Shown piece after piece: positions 28,070 to 38,230 of a stretch of DNA of 52,730 bases. The position numbers and the translations under genes were made by a program. The notes under the pieces were generated by a model. It did not search any database, was not told the origin of the DNA, and worked only from the letters and a program-made list of their open reading frames with translations. Position 1 is the stretch's first letter. Every line of letters begins with the position of its first letter. The stretch is from assembly GCA_031264185.1 (NCBI GenBank), contig JAISEL010000141.1, forward strand, positions 1 to 52,730, read 5' to 3'. The DNA is from Deltaproteobacteria bacterium (lineage in GTDB: Bacteria > Desulfobacterota > Desulfarculia > Adiutricales > Adiutricaceae).

Positions 28070-30979
28070 CTAGACGGGTTTGACTTCTTCAGGCAGCCAG
28101 CGGACTAAAGTCCGGAACAGTTCCGGCACATCAATAGGTTTTGTGACGTGATCGTTCATACCCACAGCCAGGGAGAGATCTTTATCCCCGCTCATAGCGT
28201 GGGCAGTCATGGCCACTATGGGCAGATCCTTAAACCGGTCCATCTTACGGATTTCTTTTGTCGCGGTCAAGCCGTCCATTTCAGGCATCTGGATATCCAT
28301 CAGGATCAGATCAAAATTGCCCTTCTGGACCATATCCAGCGCTTCTAAGCCGTTATTGGCGATTTTGACCTCAAAACCGGCTTTCTTTAAAATTTTTGAG
28401 GCCACCAGCTGGTTGACCTCGTTGTCTTCGACCAATAAAATGAGCCGGCCCTTCAAATGGGTCAGCATTTCGGTGTAATCGGCCTTGGGTTTAGGCTTGG
28501 CCGGAATATTGGACGTGTTGTTCAAAAGACCGGTCAAACCCGCCAAAAGGTTGGCCTGGGATATTGGTTTTGATAAGACGGTTTTAATGTCCAGCTTTTG
28601 GATCTTATCCTGAATACCGTCCGGAGTCAGGCCGGACACCATCAGAACAGCCACCGGTTTAGCCGGGGCAAATTCATGATACAGCTGGCTTATGGTCTCT
28701 AAGCCGTCCAGCTTGACCATTTTATGGTCGACCAGCATAATGTCCGGCACTTCCAGTTCGCCTTTTAAGCGGTTGGCTTTAATGCGGTTGACAGCCGATT
28801 CCCCCGATGAGGCCCTGGATACGGTAAAGCCGGCGGACATAAGATTGGAGGCTAAAATATGCAAGGCTGACGGATTATCGTCAATGGCCAGAGCCAGCCG
28901 TCCGGCAAAGGGTTTTGGGGTTTTATCCTTCTGCCAGGCCTCAGCCAGTCCGAAACGGGCCGTAAAAATAAAGGAACTGCCCTGTTTGGGTACGCTCTGG
29001 CACCAAATCTGGCCGTTCATCATTTCCACCAGCCTTTTGGTGATGGTCAGACCTAAGCCGGTGCCCCCGTAACGCCTGGTCGTGGAGGTGTCGGCCTGGG
29101 AAAACGGCGTAAAAAGGCGGTTCATCTCTTCCTGAGTCATGCCGATACCAGAGTCCCTAACCGTAAACTTCAGCGTCATGACCTGGGGGATCTCGTCATC
29201 GACCATTTCCATTTTTATGCCCACTTCTCCCTGGGCGGTAAACTTAATGGCGTTACTGACTAAATTATTCAGTATCTGTGACAGCCTGACCGGATCGCCT
29301 ATGACAGTCTGGGGAATATGTTCAGGCATATCCAAGTAAAACTCCAGATTTTTTTCTGAGGCTCTGATGGCTATCAGATCCATGGTCTCGGAAATTATCT
29401 CATCCAAGTTAAACTCAATATGCTCCATCTCCAGTTTGCCTGCCTCAATTTTGGAGAAGTCCAGGATATCGTTTATGATCCTGAGCAGTGTTTTGGCGGC
29501 TTTTAAGATTCGGTTGACGTAATCGTACTGCTGCTTGTCAAGTTCACTTTGCAAAGTTAAATGGGAAAGCCCGATGATGGCGTTCATGGGGGTCCGGATT
29601 TCGTGGCTCATATTGGCTAAAAACTCGCTTTTTGCCTTAGTACTGGCCTCGGCCAGCTCTCTGGCCATAGATAAAGCGTGTTCCTTTTCCACCATTTCGG
29701 TGATGTCCATAAGCCAGAACAGATAGCCTATATCTCCGTAATATTCCGTTTTAAAGGCATTTAAAAGCATGTGCCTTACCTGGCCGTCCCCGTCATAAAT
29801 CACTGTTTCCTGCCAGGCCAGGCGGCCTTTTTTCTCCAGTGACTTTAAAATAAAATTATACTGCTCCTCATTGGCAAATATTCGGGACAGCTGCTCGTCA
29901 ATGGTCAGTCCCAGAGATTGCCGGGCAAAAGGCGAAAAAAATCTTATGAGACCGCCGACACTGACCAAAAAAGCAATGGGACTGTTGTCCAGTATCTTCT
30001 GAAGAAGGGATCGTTCCCTTTCGACGGCAGCTTCGGTGGCTTTAAGACTCCTTATATCCCGGATAAAACTGACTAAAATGTCGCCTCTGGGAGTGTGGAC
30101 CCGGACCTGATTGACATCGGTCTGGATGGGGTCGCCTTCCAGCGTCTGAAAAAGCCATTCAAACTCATCATGGCCTTCAGCAAAGGTTTTTTGGAGGTGA
30201 CCCCGGAAAGCCTCTTCGGAAAACTGACCGTCGGGCTGATAGGGAGGCGATAAAGAGTTAAAGTAATCGTTGAAGGAGCTTTTATTCGGCAGCCCGAACA
30301 AAGGCACCACCGCTTCGTTGGAATCCAGATGGTTGAAGGAAGTGTCCCAGAGGCTGCAGACTTCGGACATACTGTCCATCATGAGCTTGTAGTGTTCACT
30401 GGTGGCGTAGTCGGCCCCCAGAGACTGGTAATCGTCCCGCTGGGCCACCGGATTCAGAATCCTGAAAAAACCGGTAATTAAAAGCTCTTCCCCTCTGGTC
30501 ACGCCGGCAAAGGTCTGAGCCTGATGCCACCTGCCTTCTTTGGGCACAAAGATTAAGTGATCTAAGTGAAAGCCGTCCTGCGTGCCGGACAGGCAGGCCG
30601 TGACCTGAGCCGCAAAGATTTCCTGATCCTGAGGGTGAAGAAGTTCCGTCAGAAGTTCAATCCCGTCTCCGTCCAGCAGTTCCGGGGTCAGACCTAATTG
30701 GGCTGCCAGTTCGGGACTGAAAGTAATCCGGGACTGGGTGACCGGGGCATCTCCGTTGAGGCTTCTGGAGAGCCGGGCCGTAATTCCGCTTAAACCGCCG
30801 GCAGCCAAAATACTAGCCAACCCGGCAGTCGGGCTTATGTCTTTTTCTCCGGGACTGACCCCAATGGAAACTTTCCACAACATCTTTTGAAACTGTCTAA
30901 TGTCTGTGAACGTAAAAGGCGCGTGCCCCGACCTTTTACCCCAGCCGGCCAACCGGCTAGCTGAGGTCAGTGACCTCAA
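28070..30979 (-). CDS. Hybrid sensor histidine kinase with PAS domains and two receiver domains
   Basis: Up to 969 residues with no clear membrane segment. Residues about 60-430 hold PAS-like sensory segments, including one ending in a PAC-like strand (YGDIGYLFWLMDITEM). The H-box is EFLANMSHEIRTPMNAIIGL with phospho-acceptor His459. The ATPase boxes are NNLVSNAIKFT, VRDSGIGMTQEEMNRLF and RYGGTGLGLTITKRLVEMM. Receiver 1 (LALAIDDNPSAL, then MLVDHKM) looks weaker; receiver 2 (LILLVEDNEVNQLVASKI) has Asp895 in LMDIQMPEMDG. The TTG start overlaps the LysM gene by 23 bases; an ATG at 30883 is an alternative. No output domain is fused, so the phosphate must pass elsewhere. Confidence 0.93.
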   Translation of the reverse strand: MRSLTSASRLAGWGKRSGHAPFTFTDIRQFQKMLWKVSIGVSPGEKDISPTAGLASILAAGGLSGITARLSRSLNGDAPVTQSRITFSPELAAQLGLTPELLDGDGIELLTELLHPQDQEIFAAQVTACLSGTQDGFHLDHLIFVPKEGRWHQAQTFAGVTRGEELLITGFFRILNPVAQRDDYQSLGADYATSEHYKLMMDSMSEVCSLWDTSFNHLDSNEAVVPLFGLPNKSSFNDYFNSLSPPYQPDGQFSEEAFRGHLQKTFAEGHDEFEWLFQTLEGDPIQTDVNQVRVHTPRGDILVSFIRDIRSLKATEAAVERERSLLQKILDNSPIAFLVSVGGLIRFFSPFARQSLGLTIDEQLSRIFANEEQYNFILKSLEKKGRLAWQETVIYDGDGQVRHMLLNAFKTEYYGDIGYLFWLMDITEMVEKEHALSMARELAEASTKAKSEFLANMSHEIRTPMNAIIGLSHLTLQSELDKQQYDYVNRILKAAKTLLRIINDILDFSKIEAGKLEMEHIEFNLDEIISETMDLIAIRASEKNLEFYLDMPEHIPQTVIGDPVRLSQILNNLVSNAIKFTAQGEVGIKMEMVDDEIPQVMTLKFTVRDSGIGMTQEEMNRLFTPFSQADTSTTRRYGGTGLGLTITKRLVEMMNGQIWCQSVPKQGSSFIFTARFGLAEAWQKDKTPKPFAGRLALAIDDNPSALHILASNLMSAGFTVSRASSGESAVNRIKANRLKGELEVPDIMLVDHKMVKLDGLETISQLYHEFAPAKPVAVLMVSGLTPDGIQDKIQKLDIKTVLSKPISQANLLAGLTGLLNNTSNIPAKPKPKADYTEMLTHLKGRLILLVEDNEVNQLVASKILKKAGFEVKIANNGLEALDMVQKGNFDLILMDIQMPEMDGLTATKEIRKMDRFKDLPIVAMTAHAMSGDKDLSLAVGMNDHVTKPIDVPELFRTLVRWLPEEVKPV

Positions 30980-33266
30980 TCTGACCGTCCCCGGCCGTCC
31001 CAGGGCCGGACTCGGACGGCGGCGGGGTCTGAATAACGGTCGGCGGAGGATCTGCTGAACTTACGGGCGGCCCCTGACCGGCCGAAGGAACCGTCTGGCT
31101 CTGAGCCGCCCGGTAATGCAAAACGACCGTATTCTGGTTAGGATCTAAAGCCACCATATTGTCAGGCAGCGCAACGCTGGTAAATAAGTAGGACCGGCCG
31201 CCGTAGAAAAAGCTCTGACCGCTGATGGTCATATCTATATTTGGTCCCCCTGTTGAGCTGCCGTTCAGGACGAGACCTGATTCCAGCTTGATGTCCAAAG
31301 CCGCCAGGACTGATTTTAAAACCGACTGGATATCTTTGCCGGAGGAGATGACTTTAAAATCATTGCGCCTTAATACTTCCAGGTCCTCGCTGGACAGATC
31401 CCCGTATTCCAGAACTATCCGGCTAGGCCCGGCTTCCCAGAACACCGGAGGTGCAGCATTGGGGCCCAGCTCGGCGCCGCCGGTGACTATCCGGCCCCTG
31501 GTCAGCTCGACTTTAATGCCTAAACGGGGAGAAAAGCCGAAGGATTTAATAAGAGACGAAGCAAAAGCCGAAGGATTCTGACTGTCCACCTCAATGACCG
31601 TAAAATTATTAATAGGCGTGGGTGATTTATTGGGTTCGGCCAGAGCCAGACCTTTATATAAATCAATGACCGTAATGCCGTGATTGGCCAAAAACCTGAC
31701 CCAGGCCTGGGGAGTGGCGTTATCCGGAGCCGGGGCAAAGTTAACAATGACCGGCTGACCCCGATTCCAGTCTTCGGCTGTGGGCCAGATAAGCCAGTCA
31801 GCCGTAATTTTCAGTTTAACGTCCCGGCCCCCTTCAAAGGACTGGGTTCTGTTGTAGATCCGGTAATAGGAGCACATGGGCCACAGACGCTCTATGACCT
31901 TCTCCATGGCCTCGCCCCTGGTGGGCTGGAAGATCATGTAGTCCGGGTACTTTTCCCGGGTCCTTTTTATCAGATCCACCCCCAGGCTGCGGCTCATGTC
32001 CAGAACTATCCGGTGGCCGTTTCTCATTTCAATGACCGGAATTGAGGCCGTATCAATATCAAAATGGGGCGGCTCGTCCAATGGCAGAAAAAGGCGCCCT
32101 TTGTTGGTAAACGTCTCCCCTAAGCGGGTAAAGATAACTCCCAGAATAGTCCTGGCATTTTGGGAATCGGCTGTCGGCATGGGGGCCGGCGGCTGACGCT
32201 TGGTGGAGATGGTAAATTTGGGGTTGGTCCTTCTCTCTGGGGTCTTATCAGGGGTCCGGAGTCTCTGGTCGCCAACCTGACGGCTGGCAGCAATAACCGG
32301 AGCCCTGGGAGTCTGCTCGGCTGTAGTTACAGCCATATCCGGAGCCTGGGTTCTGGACCGGGGAGAAGAGTAGCCGGCCTGATAACCGCCGTCTGTGGGA
32401 ATCCTCAGCTGGGCACCGGCCACAATGATATTGGGATTTTTTAAATTGGAATTAAGGGATAATGTAACTTTAATCAGATTCCGGTAAATAAGGTCCGGAT
32501 CCACCCCTTCCCGCCTCAAAAGCTTTTCTAATGTATCGCCTTTGCGGACAGTAACTGTCCTATAGACTGTCCCGTCGGGAGCCGTATCTAAAGGGCCGTC
32601 GTTGCCCTGAACCTCTCTTCGGTTCCGTCCGGGGGCAGCTGGGGCCGGCGACGGCTCGGCCGGAGCCTCCGGGGCCGGAGGCGCGGTCACGGACGGAGCC
32701 CGGCTGGGATCGTCTAATTCCTGAGTCGGCAGAGGAATGGCCCGGGAAGAGCCGGACGACTGAACCGGCGGAGGTGACGGAGGTGCCTGCGGCGGCTGTC
32801 CGGCCATTTCGTAAGAAACCGCCCCCGGCGGCAAATCGTCTTCCACCGGCAGCGGCGGCGGTTCGGGAGCTTTTTCCGGTTCTGCGACTCTGGGTGCGGG
32901 CAGATAAAGATCCTGACCCGGTGCAATGAGATCTGGATTGGCAATGGCCGGATTAAGCTGTTTAACCAACCTGATAAGCTGGGCCTCCCGGTTGGCGTTA
33001 GGGACTGAAGGCCATAAACCCCGCTGTTTGAGGATGCCGGCTAAATTGTCCCCATGAGCTACGGTATAAGAGTCTATGGTAAAAGTCAGATCTTCAAAGG
33101 TATAGACTTCCACGGTCTTAGTCAGAGTAATGGTGCTGTCCGTGGGTTCCGGCTGGGCCAAGAGACCGGCTGGCCGGAATAATAAAAAGCCCAGCCAAAA
33201 CAAAAGTCCTATTCCCAAAAAAACGGAAATTGGCTTTCGTACTCGGAAACATTCATATTTTAGCAA
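30957..33266 (-). CDS. Large exported protein with two LysM domains and a proline-rich linker
   Basis: 769 residues. The start is TTG, supported by GGAG 8 bases upstream. An N-terminal membrane/signal segment (about 15-37) is followed by a LysM-like domain (YTVAHGDNLAGILKQRGL to PGQDLYLP, about 67-122), a Pro/Ala/Glu-rich linker, and a second LysM (VRKGDTLEKLLRREGVDPDL to GAQLRIP, about 238-290). The large C-terminal half (about 370-720) has no family I recognise; it has beta-rich phrases such as RIVLEYGDLSSEDLEVL and ends with a Pro/Ser tail. It is probably a cell-wall-bound periplasmic protein. Overlap with the hybrid kinase start suggests coupled expression and a possible wall-sensing link. 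Confidence 0.75.
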   Translation of the reverse strand: MLKYECFRVRKPISVFLGIGLLFWLGFLLFRPAGLLAQPEPTDSTITLTKTVEVYTFEDLTFTIDSYTVAHGDNLAGILKQRGLWPSVPNANREAQLIRLVKQLNPAIANPDLIAPGQDLYLPAPRVAEPEKAPEPPPLPVEDDLPPGAVSYEMAGQPPQAPPSPPPVQSSGSSRAIPLPTQELDDPSRAPSVTAPPAPEAPAEPSPAPAAPGRNRREVQGNDGPLDTAPDGTVYRTVTVRKGDTLEKLLRREGVDPDLIYRNLIKVTLSLNSNLKNPNIIVAGAQLRIPTDGGYQAGYSSPRSRTQAPDMAVTTAEQTPRAPVIAASRQVGDQRLRTPDKTPERRTNPKFTISTKRQPPAPMPTADSQNARTILGVIFTRLGETFTNKGRLFLPLDEPPHFDIDTASIPVIEMRNGHRIVLDMSRSLGVDLIKRTREKYPDYMIFQPTRGEAMEKVIERLWPMCSYYRIYNRTQSFEGGRDVKLKITADWLIWPTAEDWNRGQPVIVNFAPAPDNATPQAWVRFLANHGITVIDLYKGLALAEPNKSPTPINNFTVIEVDSQNPSAFASSLIKSFGFSPRLGIKVELTRGRIVTGGAELGPNAAPPVFWEAGPSRIVLEYGDLSSEDLEVLRRNDFKVISSGKDIQSVLKSVLAALDIKLESGLVLNGSSTGGPNIDMTISGQSFFYGGRSYLFTSVALPDNMVALDPNQNTVVLHYRAAQSQTVPSAGQGPPVSSADPPPTVIQTPPPSESGPGTAGDGQIEVTDLS

Positions 33267-33423
33267 TGAAGCTGCTCCGTCTTTAGAAGGTTGGATATCG
33301 CCCGTAGCGGCCGGCCCGGTGTATCGGCCAGACCTGGGAGTGATTTAAGAAAATAATCCAAAACTTATCTTGTTACTATACCACATTTTGAGACGGCCGG
33401 AGCCGGCCTCAGTATTTGCTCCC

Positions 33424-35151
33424 TTAAAAATCATCATCCATGGGCAACACATTGTCCAAAGCCTTCTGACTGACTTTTTTAGACTGGATCATAGGTTTGG
33501 GAGCCGGCTCCTTTTCTTTGATCGCGCTTAAGGAAGTCACCCTGGCTTTTTTGGACTCCTGGCCTTTCGCCGGCTGCCAGCCGATACTCCAGCCATGGAG
33601 GATAGAAGCAATCTTCCGGATAGTCCGATTCAAAAGCGTGGCCTGGCTGTTTAAAGCCTGGGATATATTTTCCGTATCGGCTGCCTCAACCGCATTTTCC
33701 TGAGTAACCTTATCCATCATGGCTATGGACTGGTGAACATCCTGGATAGCTCTGGCCTGGCTCTGGGAGGCTTGGGTGATATTATCCACCAGCTCGGCCA
33801 CTTCATCGGAGGTGGCCACCAAAGACACAAAACTGGCCTCAGCCTGACTGACCAGCTGGGCCCCGTCATTTATTCTTCTGATGCTGCCGGCCAGCATGGA
33901 AGTGGTATTTTTAGCCGCTTCAGAAGAGCTGTTGGCCAGGTTGCGGACCTCATCGGCCACGACCGCAAAACCGACTCCGGCTTCCCCGGCCCGGGCCGCT
34001 TCAACTGCCGCATTTAAGGCCAGAATATTAGTCTGAAAGGCTATTTCCTCAACTGATTTTACTATCTGGCTGCTGGCCTGGCCGCTGCTTTTTATTTCTT
34101 CCATGGCCAAAGAGATCTGCCCCATAGCGGCGTTGGCCTCGGCCACAAAAGATTTGGCCTTATCCATCAGTTCTTTGGCCTGATCGGAATGCCCGGCATT
34201 GCGCTTGGCCATATTCAATAAATCTTCCAGACTGGAGATGGCCGCCAACACGGCCCGGGTATTGTCCGAGGCTCCTTTGGCCAGAGATTTGGAAGAACCG
34301 GAAAGCAAGCGGACCGTACCTGTCACTTCCCCGGCGCTCTGCTCTAAACTGCCCAGAATCTGCCTTAAGGGCTTAATGACTGTGCGGAAAATGTAGAGCA
34401 CCAGCAAAGCGGTCAGAACGGCCAGACCTAAAAAACCCAGCCCCAGACTAAACGCCACATTTCTGACGGCCAGCCCGGAATCGGCTTTATGGCCCTGAAT
34501 CTCTTTTAATAAACCATGATCGTAAACCAGAATCTTCTTCCGCTGCTCTTCAATCAGCCGGGATTTTTCGCCAAAATCCGTGGCCGGGCCTTTTAAATCA
34601 GGCAAACCCGCATAGCCGTCACTCTGGCGCCTGAGATTATCTTCCCCGCCCCTTAATGAGCTGAGCCACTGGTCAAAAGCCCGGCTGTCCAGGCTGTCCT
34701 GCTCCATAAGACCGAGACCCATGACAACTAAGTCATAAAAAGTTTCGGATTTGGCCGACCGGCCAAGCTGTTCGGCCCAGGCCAGAGAATTACTCCGGAA
34801 TCCGGCGGCCGCGTTAGCCCGCTGGGCAGTCAAAGTTTCCAGTTCGGCCTGGCTTTGGACCAAAAACCCATAGGTCTGCCCGGCTCTGCCTGTCAAACTG
34901 TCATTATCCGGCCGGCTGTCAGATCTTAAATAGTCAGCAAAGACCGATTCTGAAGCCCGGGGAAACTGAGAACCCACCCCAATAACCTGACCGGTTCGGA
35001 AACCCAGCTCAAAAGCCTGAGCTCGGGCCGACTCCGCTTCTTTCCCGGCGTCCTTCAGAGCCATGACCGCCATTAGGATAATTACCAGAGTGGCCAGCAA
35101 AACCAGAGAAAAACTTAAAACGATCTTAAGGCTTAAAGTCAGGTTTTTCAC
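33424..35151 (-). CDS. Methyl-accepting chemotaxis protein
   Basis: 575 residues from a GTG with AAGGA upstream. The first membrane helix is at about 9-29 ([20 protein letters not shown]), then a helical periplasmic sensor domain to about 225, and a second membrane helix ([20 protein letters not shown]). A HAMP-like linker ([20 protein letters not shown]) follows, and the signalling hairpin tip is [20 protein letters not shown] followed by [14 protein letters not shown]-type residues. It transmits ligand sensing to CheA/CheW. No che genes lie nearby. The basic C-terminal tail lacks an obvious CheR-docking pentapeptide. Confidence 0.95.
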   Translation of the reverse strand: MKNLTLSLKIVLSFSLVLLATLVIILMAVMALKDAGKEAESARAQAFELGFRTGQVIGVGSQFPRASESVFADYLRSDSRPDNDSLTGRAGQTYGFLVQSQAELETLTAQRANAAAGFRSNSLAWAEQLGRSAKSETFYDLVVMGLGLMEQDSLDSRAFDQWLSSLRGGEDNLRRQSDGYAGLPDLKGPATDFGEKSRLIEEQRKKILVYDHGLLKEIQGHKADSGLAVRNVAFSLGLGFLGLAVLTALLVLYIFRTVIKPLRQILGSLEQSAGEVTGTVRLLSGSSKSLAKGASDNTRAVLAAISSLEDLLNMAKRNAGHSDQAKELMDKAKSFVAEANAAMGQISLAMEEIKSSGQASSQIVKSVEEIAFQTNILALNAAVEAARAGEAGVGFAVVADEVRNLANSSSEAAKNTTSMLAGSIRRINDGAQLVSQAEASFVSLVATSDEVAELVDNITQASQSQARAIQDVHQSIAMMDKVTQENAVEAADTENISQALNSQATLLNRTIRKIASILHGWSIGWQPAKGQESKKARVTSLSAIKEKEPAPKPMIQSKKVSQKALDNVLPMDDDF

Positions 35152-35632
35152 CAGCCAACATCCTTGCCATTGGCCATGCCGGAGACAGGCAGCTTCTGAT
35201 AATCTCTAAAGGCAGGCAGCTTGGAAAAAGAAATTATTTGACGAAATGAGCGGCCCTTGCCCAAATTGTCCGGCCCGGCCAAGCCGGAACTATTCCTCAC
35301 AATTAAAGTTGGCTGGGTAGGATTGATAAAAATGCCGGAAAATTCAATTTTGTCAGGTTCTAATTTTAAAAAATAACCAACTTATCAAAAATGATAGACC
35401 TCATAATCCAAAAAGTCAAGCCGATGTGGGGCATTTTAGGTTAGATGGCCGGGTTTTGGAGCGTTTCTGAGGATTTTGCCGGGCGGTTTAAATTTATGTT
35501 ATTTAGACATTTACAAGACAAATAATGTTTATATTTAATACTTTATGCTTATTAAAATTGCCAGGGAAATGTTTGCTCTCTTTTTCAGTCTAACATATAA
35601 TTTTGTTATTTTATATTCTATTATCTGTAAAT
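35152..35632. other. Intergenic region, no supported gene
   Basis: Upstream region of the chemoreceptor gene, AT-rich towards 35600. No frame of note; promoter elements could not be fixed with confidence. Confidence 0.4.
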
Positions 35633-35660
35633 AAAAAAACCGCTGTCTCAGTTTTTCAGC
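35633..35660 (-). terminator. Possible terminator of the V4R-diguanylate cyclase transcript
   Basis: On the minus strand a GCTG/CAGC stem with an 11-base loop is followed by GG and seven T residues, just after the stop codon of the cyclase gene. The stem is short. Confidence 0.35.
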
Positions 35661-35669
35661 TGACTTTTT

Positions 35670-37046
35670 TCATTTATTGGGCAAAGGTCCCTGGAGGGGC
35701 GGAGGAATCTGACCGCCGGAACCCGGCCCGCTGTCGGCAATCTCACTTAAAGCCGTAATGGTTTCCGCCTCCATAGGCAAAGTCCCCAGCGAAGGCATAA
35801 TCTGAGCCGGCCGGCTTTCCGCTGACGAATCGGACAGCCTTTCCTCCGGCGCGGCTGGGGACGCCAATTCAGGTTCAGGCTCGGGAACAATCAGATCCGA
35901 TGGCTTAACGGATATAAGCGAGGGGAGGATATGAGCCACCGCAGTCTGGAGCTTTGATTCCTGGAGCGCCGACGGTTCCGGTTCTGGTAAATTTTCCCGT
36001 CTTAAAGGATCCATGCCTACCCAACAAACCTGGTTCCGGCCGCTTTTCTTGCCCATATAAAGCCCTTCATCGGCTTTAGCCAGGAGTTTTCTTAATATTT
36101 CTTCGCAGGGATCAGAATCGGACAGAGCATCTTCCTGGGACAGAGTGGCCAGACCTATACTGATGGTCAGGGGAGTATGGCAGTTGGGCGCCGGATCAGG
36201 CCGGGCGGCAATCTCGGTTTTCAGGCGTTCGGCTATCACCAGACCGCCGGCAAAATTTGTCTGGGGCAGCAGTAAAACAAACTCTTCCCCGCCGTAACGG
36301 GCAAAGATGTCAGTATTCCGCTTCAGCTCATTAATGATTTTAGTTACATGAATAAGGGCTGAATCACCACTTAAATGACCGTAAGTATCATTAAAAAGCT
36401 TAAAGTGGTCTAAATCCATCATTAAAAGACAAAGATCAGTGCCCTGACGCCGGGTAAACTCCACTTCCCTCTTGCCGGCCTCATTAAAGTATGCCCGGTT
36501 ATAGATGTGGGTCAGTGGATCATGAAGAGCCTGATTGCGGTAGTTGTTCTCGCTTTCCTTTAAAGCCGCCTCAAACTGGTCCCGGCGGTGGATCTCTTTT
36601 TGCAGCTCCTCGGCCATTTTGGCCAGTTCTTCCTGTTTTTCCTGAATCTCCTTTTCGTGGTTACGCAGTGAGGAAGTCATCAGGTTAAACGCCTCGGAAA
36701 AATCCCCCATAAAGTCCACAGTATGGCTGTAATCGCCGGAAGCCGCAACTTTAAACTGCCAGGCCAGATGGGAGAGGTTGGCTAAAATAGCCTTCAAGCT
36801 TCCGGAAGTGGCCCCCTTCTTCACCAGACGCAGATCCAAGTCGCCCTTGGCAAAATTGCTCAGGGCGTTTTTGATTTCCGTGGTATGCTGATAAAGGGAG
36901 TTAAAAGTGTCCCACTTCGCGTATTCAGGAGGCAAAACAGGTGTTTTGCTCTCCATGACTACCTTTTCCAAAAACTTGAACATGGACTCTGCCTGGGCCC
37001 TGGTAAAAGTTTTTATCCTGTTTTTAAAGGGGGCCTCTTCTGCCAA
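35670..37046 (-). CDS. Diguanylate cyclase (GGDEF domain)
   Basis: 458 residues from TTG with AGGA upstream. The N-terminal half is helical with a HAMP-like segment (LDLRLVKKGATSGSLKAILA) and a coiled coil before the catalytic domain. The active loop is ARYGGEEFVLLL near residue 250, the intact GGEEF form that makes cyclic di-GMP from two GTP. An RNTD sits five residues before it, fitting the RxxD inhibitory site, so product feedback is likely. HDPLTHIYNRAYF and DLDHFKLFNDTYGH are also standard. About 90 C-terminal residues form a Pro/Glu/Ser-rich tail. No membrane segment is obvious, so it is probably cytosolic. It lies 68 bases after the V4R gene. Confidence 0.94.
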   Translation of the reverse strand: MAEEAPFKNRIKTFTRAQAESMFKFLEKVVMESKTPVLPPEYAKWDTFNSLYQHTTEIKNALSNFAKGDLDLRLVKKGATSGSLKAILANLSHLAWQFKVAASGDYSHTVDFMGDFSEAFNLMTSSLRNHEKEIQEKQEELAKMAEELQKEIHRRDQFEAALKESENNYRNQALHDPLTHIYNRAYFNEAGKREVEFTRRQGTDLCLLMMDLDHFKLFNDTYGHLSGDSALIHVTKIINELKRNTDIFARYGGEEFVLLLPQTNFAGGLVIAERLKTEIAARPDPAPNCHTPLTISIGLATLSQEDALSDSDPCEEILRKLLAKADEGLYMGKKSGRNQVCWVGMDPLRRENLPEPEPSALQESKLQTAVAHILPSLISVKPSDLIVPEPEPELASPAAPEERLSDSSAESRPAQIMPSLGTLPMEAETITALSEIADSGPGSGGQIPPPLQGPLPNK

Positions 37047-37114
37047 TTTTTAATCCTAGTAAGGCCGGCTAAGGTCAGCTAGAGCCGTCAGACAGTCCCA
37101 AACCGGCCAGACCG

Positions 37115-37645
37115 TTAGCTCTCTACCGGTTTCGGCTTGGCTTCAAAACGGCAGGTTCGCTCGTTGGTACACCAGCAGTCTATTTCCTTGACATCAAAGA
37201 CACGGCCGGTGAAAGATTCCAGTATACCGGCAATAAAACCTTCGTCATACACGCAAACCCCGTAGCCCAGTTCCGGCAGACCCGAACAGTCCAGATCTTC
37301 GGACACCGTTACGGTACACTCCAGGTTTTCGGAGAATTTTTCCACCTTGAAAATTCCAATGCCTATGTCCCTTAACACGGTCTGCAGCTGCTTGACCAGA
37401 TCGTTGATATCCGTAGGTTGATGATCTAAGACATTTTCATAAAAGTGACGTCCGGCCAGAGCTCCGGCTTTGAAAAAAATCCTGTCCGCAGCTTCGGTCC
37501 CATATTCCTGCTCCAGGATATCCCGGGTGCAAAACTGGAGAAGCCGGTAGGCTTCGATCCGGAGGGTCGGCCCCAAATTGGGTCTGGCCGTATCAAGATC
37601 CCCTATAAGTTCCCAGGTAAATTCATACTTACGGTCTTCGGTCAT
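37115..37645 (-). CDS. V4R-domain sensor protein
   Basis: 176 residues; GGAGA lies nine bases before the ATG. The N-terminal phrase LGPTLRIEAYRLLQFCTRDI and later AGALAGRHFYENVL belong to the V4R (4-vinyl reductase) region, and the C-terminal FDVKEIDCWCTNERTCRFEA is its Cys-rich hallmark, able to hold a metal or small ligand. Such proteins bind small hydrophobic ligands or metals and often pair with signalling partners. It is the first gene of a two-gene unit with the diguanylate cyclase, so it probably tunes cyclic di-GMP output. This link is inferred from position. Confidence 0.85.
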   Translation of the reverse strand: MTEDRKYEFTWELIGDLDTARPNLGPTLRIEAYRLLQFCTRDILEQEYGTEAADRIFFKAGALAGRHFYENVLDHQPTDINDLVKQLQTVLRDIGIGIFKVEKFSENLECTVTVSEDLDCSGLPELGYGVCVYDEGFIAGILESFTGRVFDVKEIDCWCTNERTCRFEAKPKPVES

Positions 37646-38230
37646 AAAAATACGTCTCCGTGAAAAAAGGTTAAGTTATCCGGTTTTTAGCCGTTTCTAA
37701 GGTCCGGGGCGGTCTTTAAGGATACCAGGATCTCAATGTCCCGGCCGGGACGACAAGGGCTTAGGAGATCTTGAACTAAAATCTTAGTTCAGGTCTGTAG
37801 GGATTAAACCGCCAGAACCATGTTAATTGAAGGCATCAGACAATCAATAATAAAACCATATCTATGTAAAAGAGACTTTTCACATATAGATTAAGTTGAA
37901 TAATATAAAAATTTTTTTAGTTTTTATCTTAATAAGCGTTAAGCTAAACAAAAATAAGTACTCTATCAAAATGAATATTACTTGTAAACGCCGCCTAAAA
38001 GGGGACCCGTAGATTTGTCGCTCACAAATTTCCTTTTCCATTATATTTAGAAAAATTATTTCCGTCAAACCGCCCGCCCCCGCCAGCCGGGTTTTGTATG
38101 CCCGGAGGACTTCATCAAATCCCAGGCCCCGCACCTTACCTATCGGCCCTGTTAACCGGTCTGTGAAAATCATTTGGTTTTTCCGGCCGGGTCATTTAAA
38201 ATCAGGACCAGCAGGATCTAAGGAGACTCC
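37646..38230. other. Intergenic region, no supported gene
   Basis: A divergent promoter region between the V4R and tadA genes. A minus-strand frame at 37880-38173 mixes an AT-rich hydrophobic tail with GC-rich sequence and has no family match, so it is not called. AAGGAG for tadA lies at the right end. Confidence 0.4.

Noticed and set aside
33360-33420. GC-rich GGCCGG-type palindrome after the chemoreceptor gene as a terminator
   Set aside because: The hairpin is not followed by a T tract on the minus strand.
37880-38173. 97-codon minus-strand frame upstream of tadA
   Set aside because: Mixed composition, no ribosome site, no family; likely chance.
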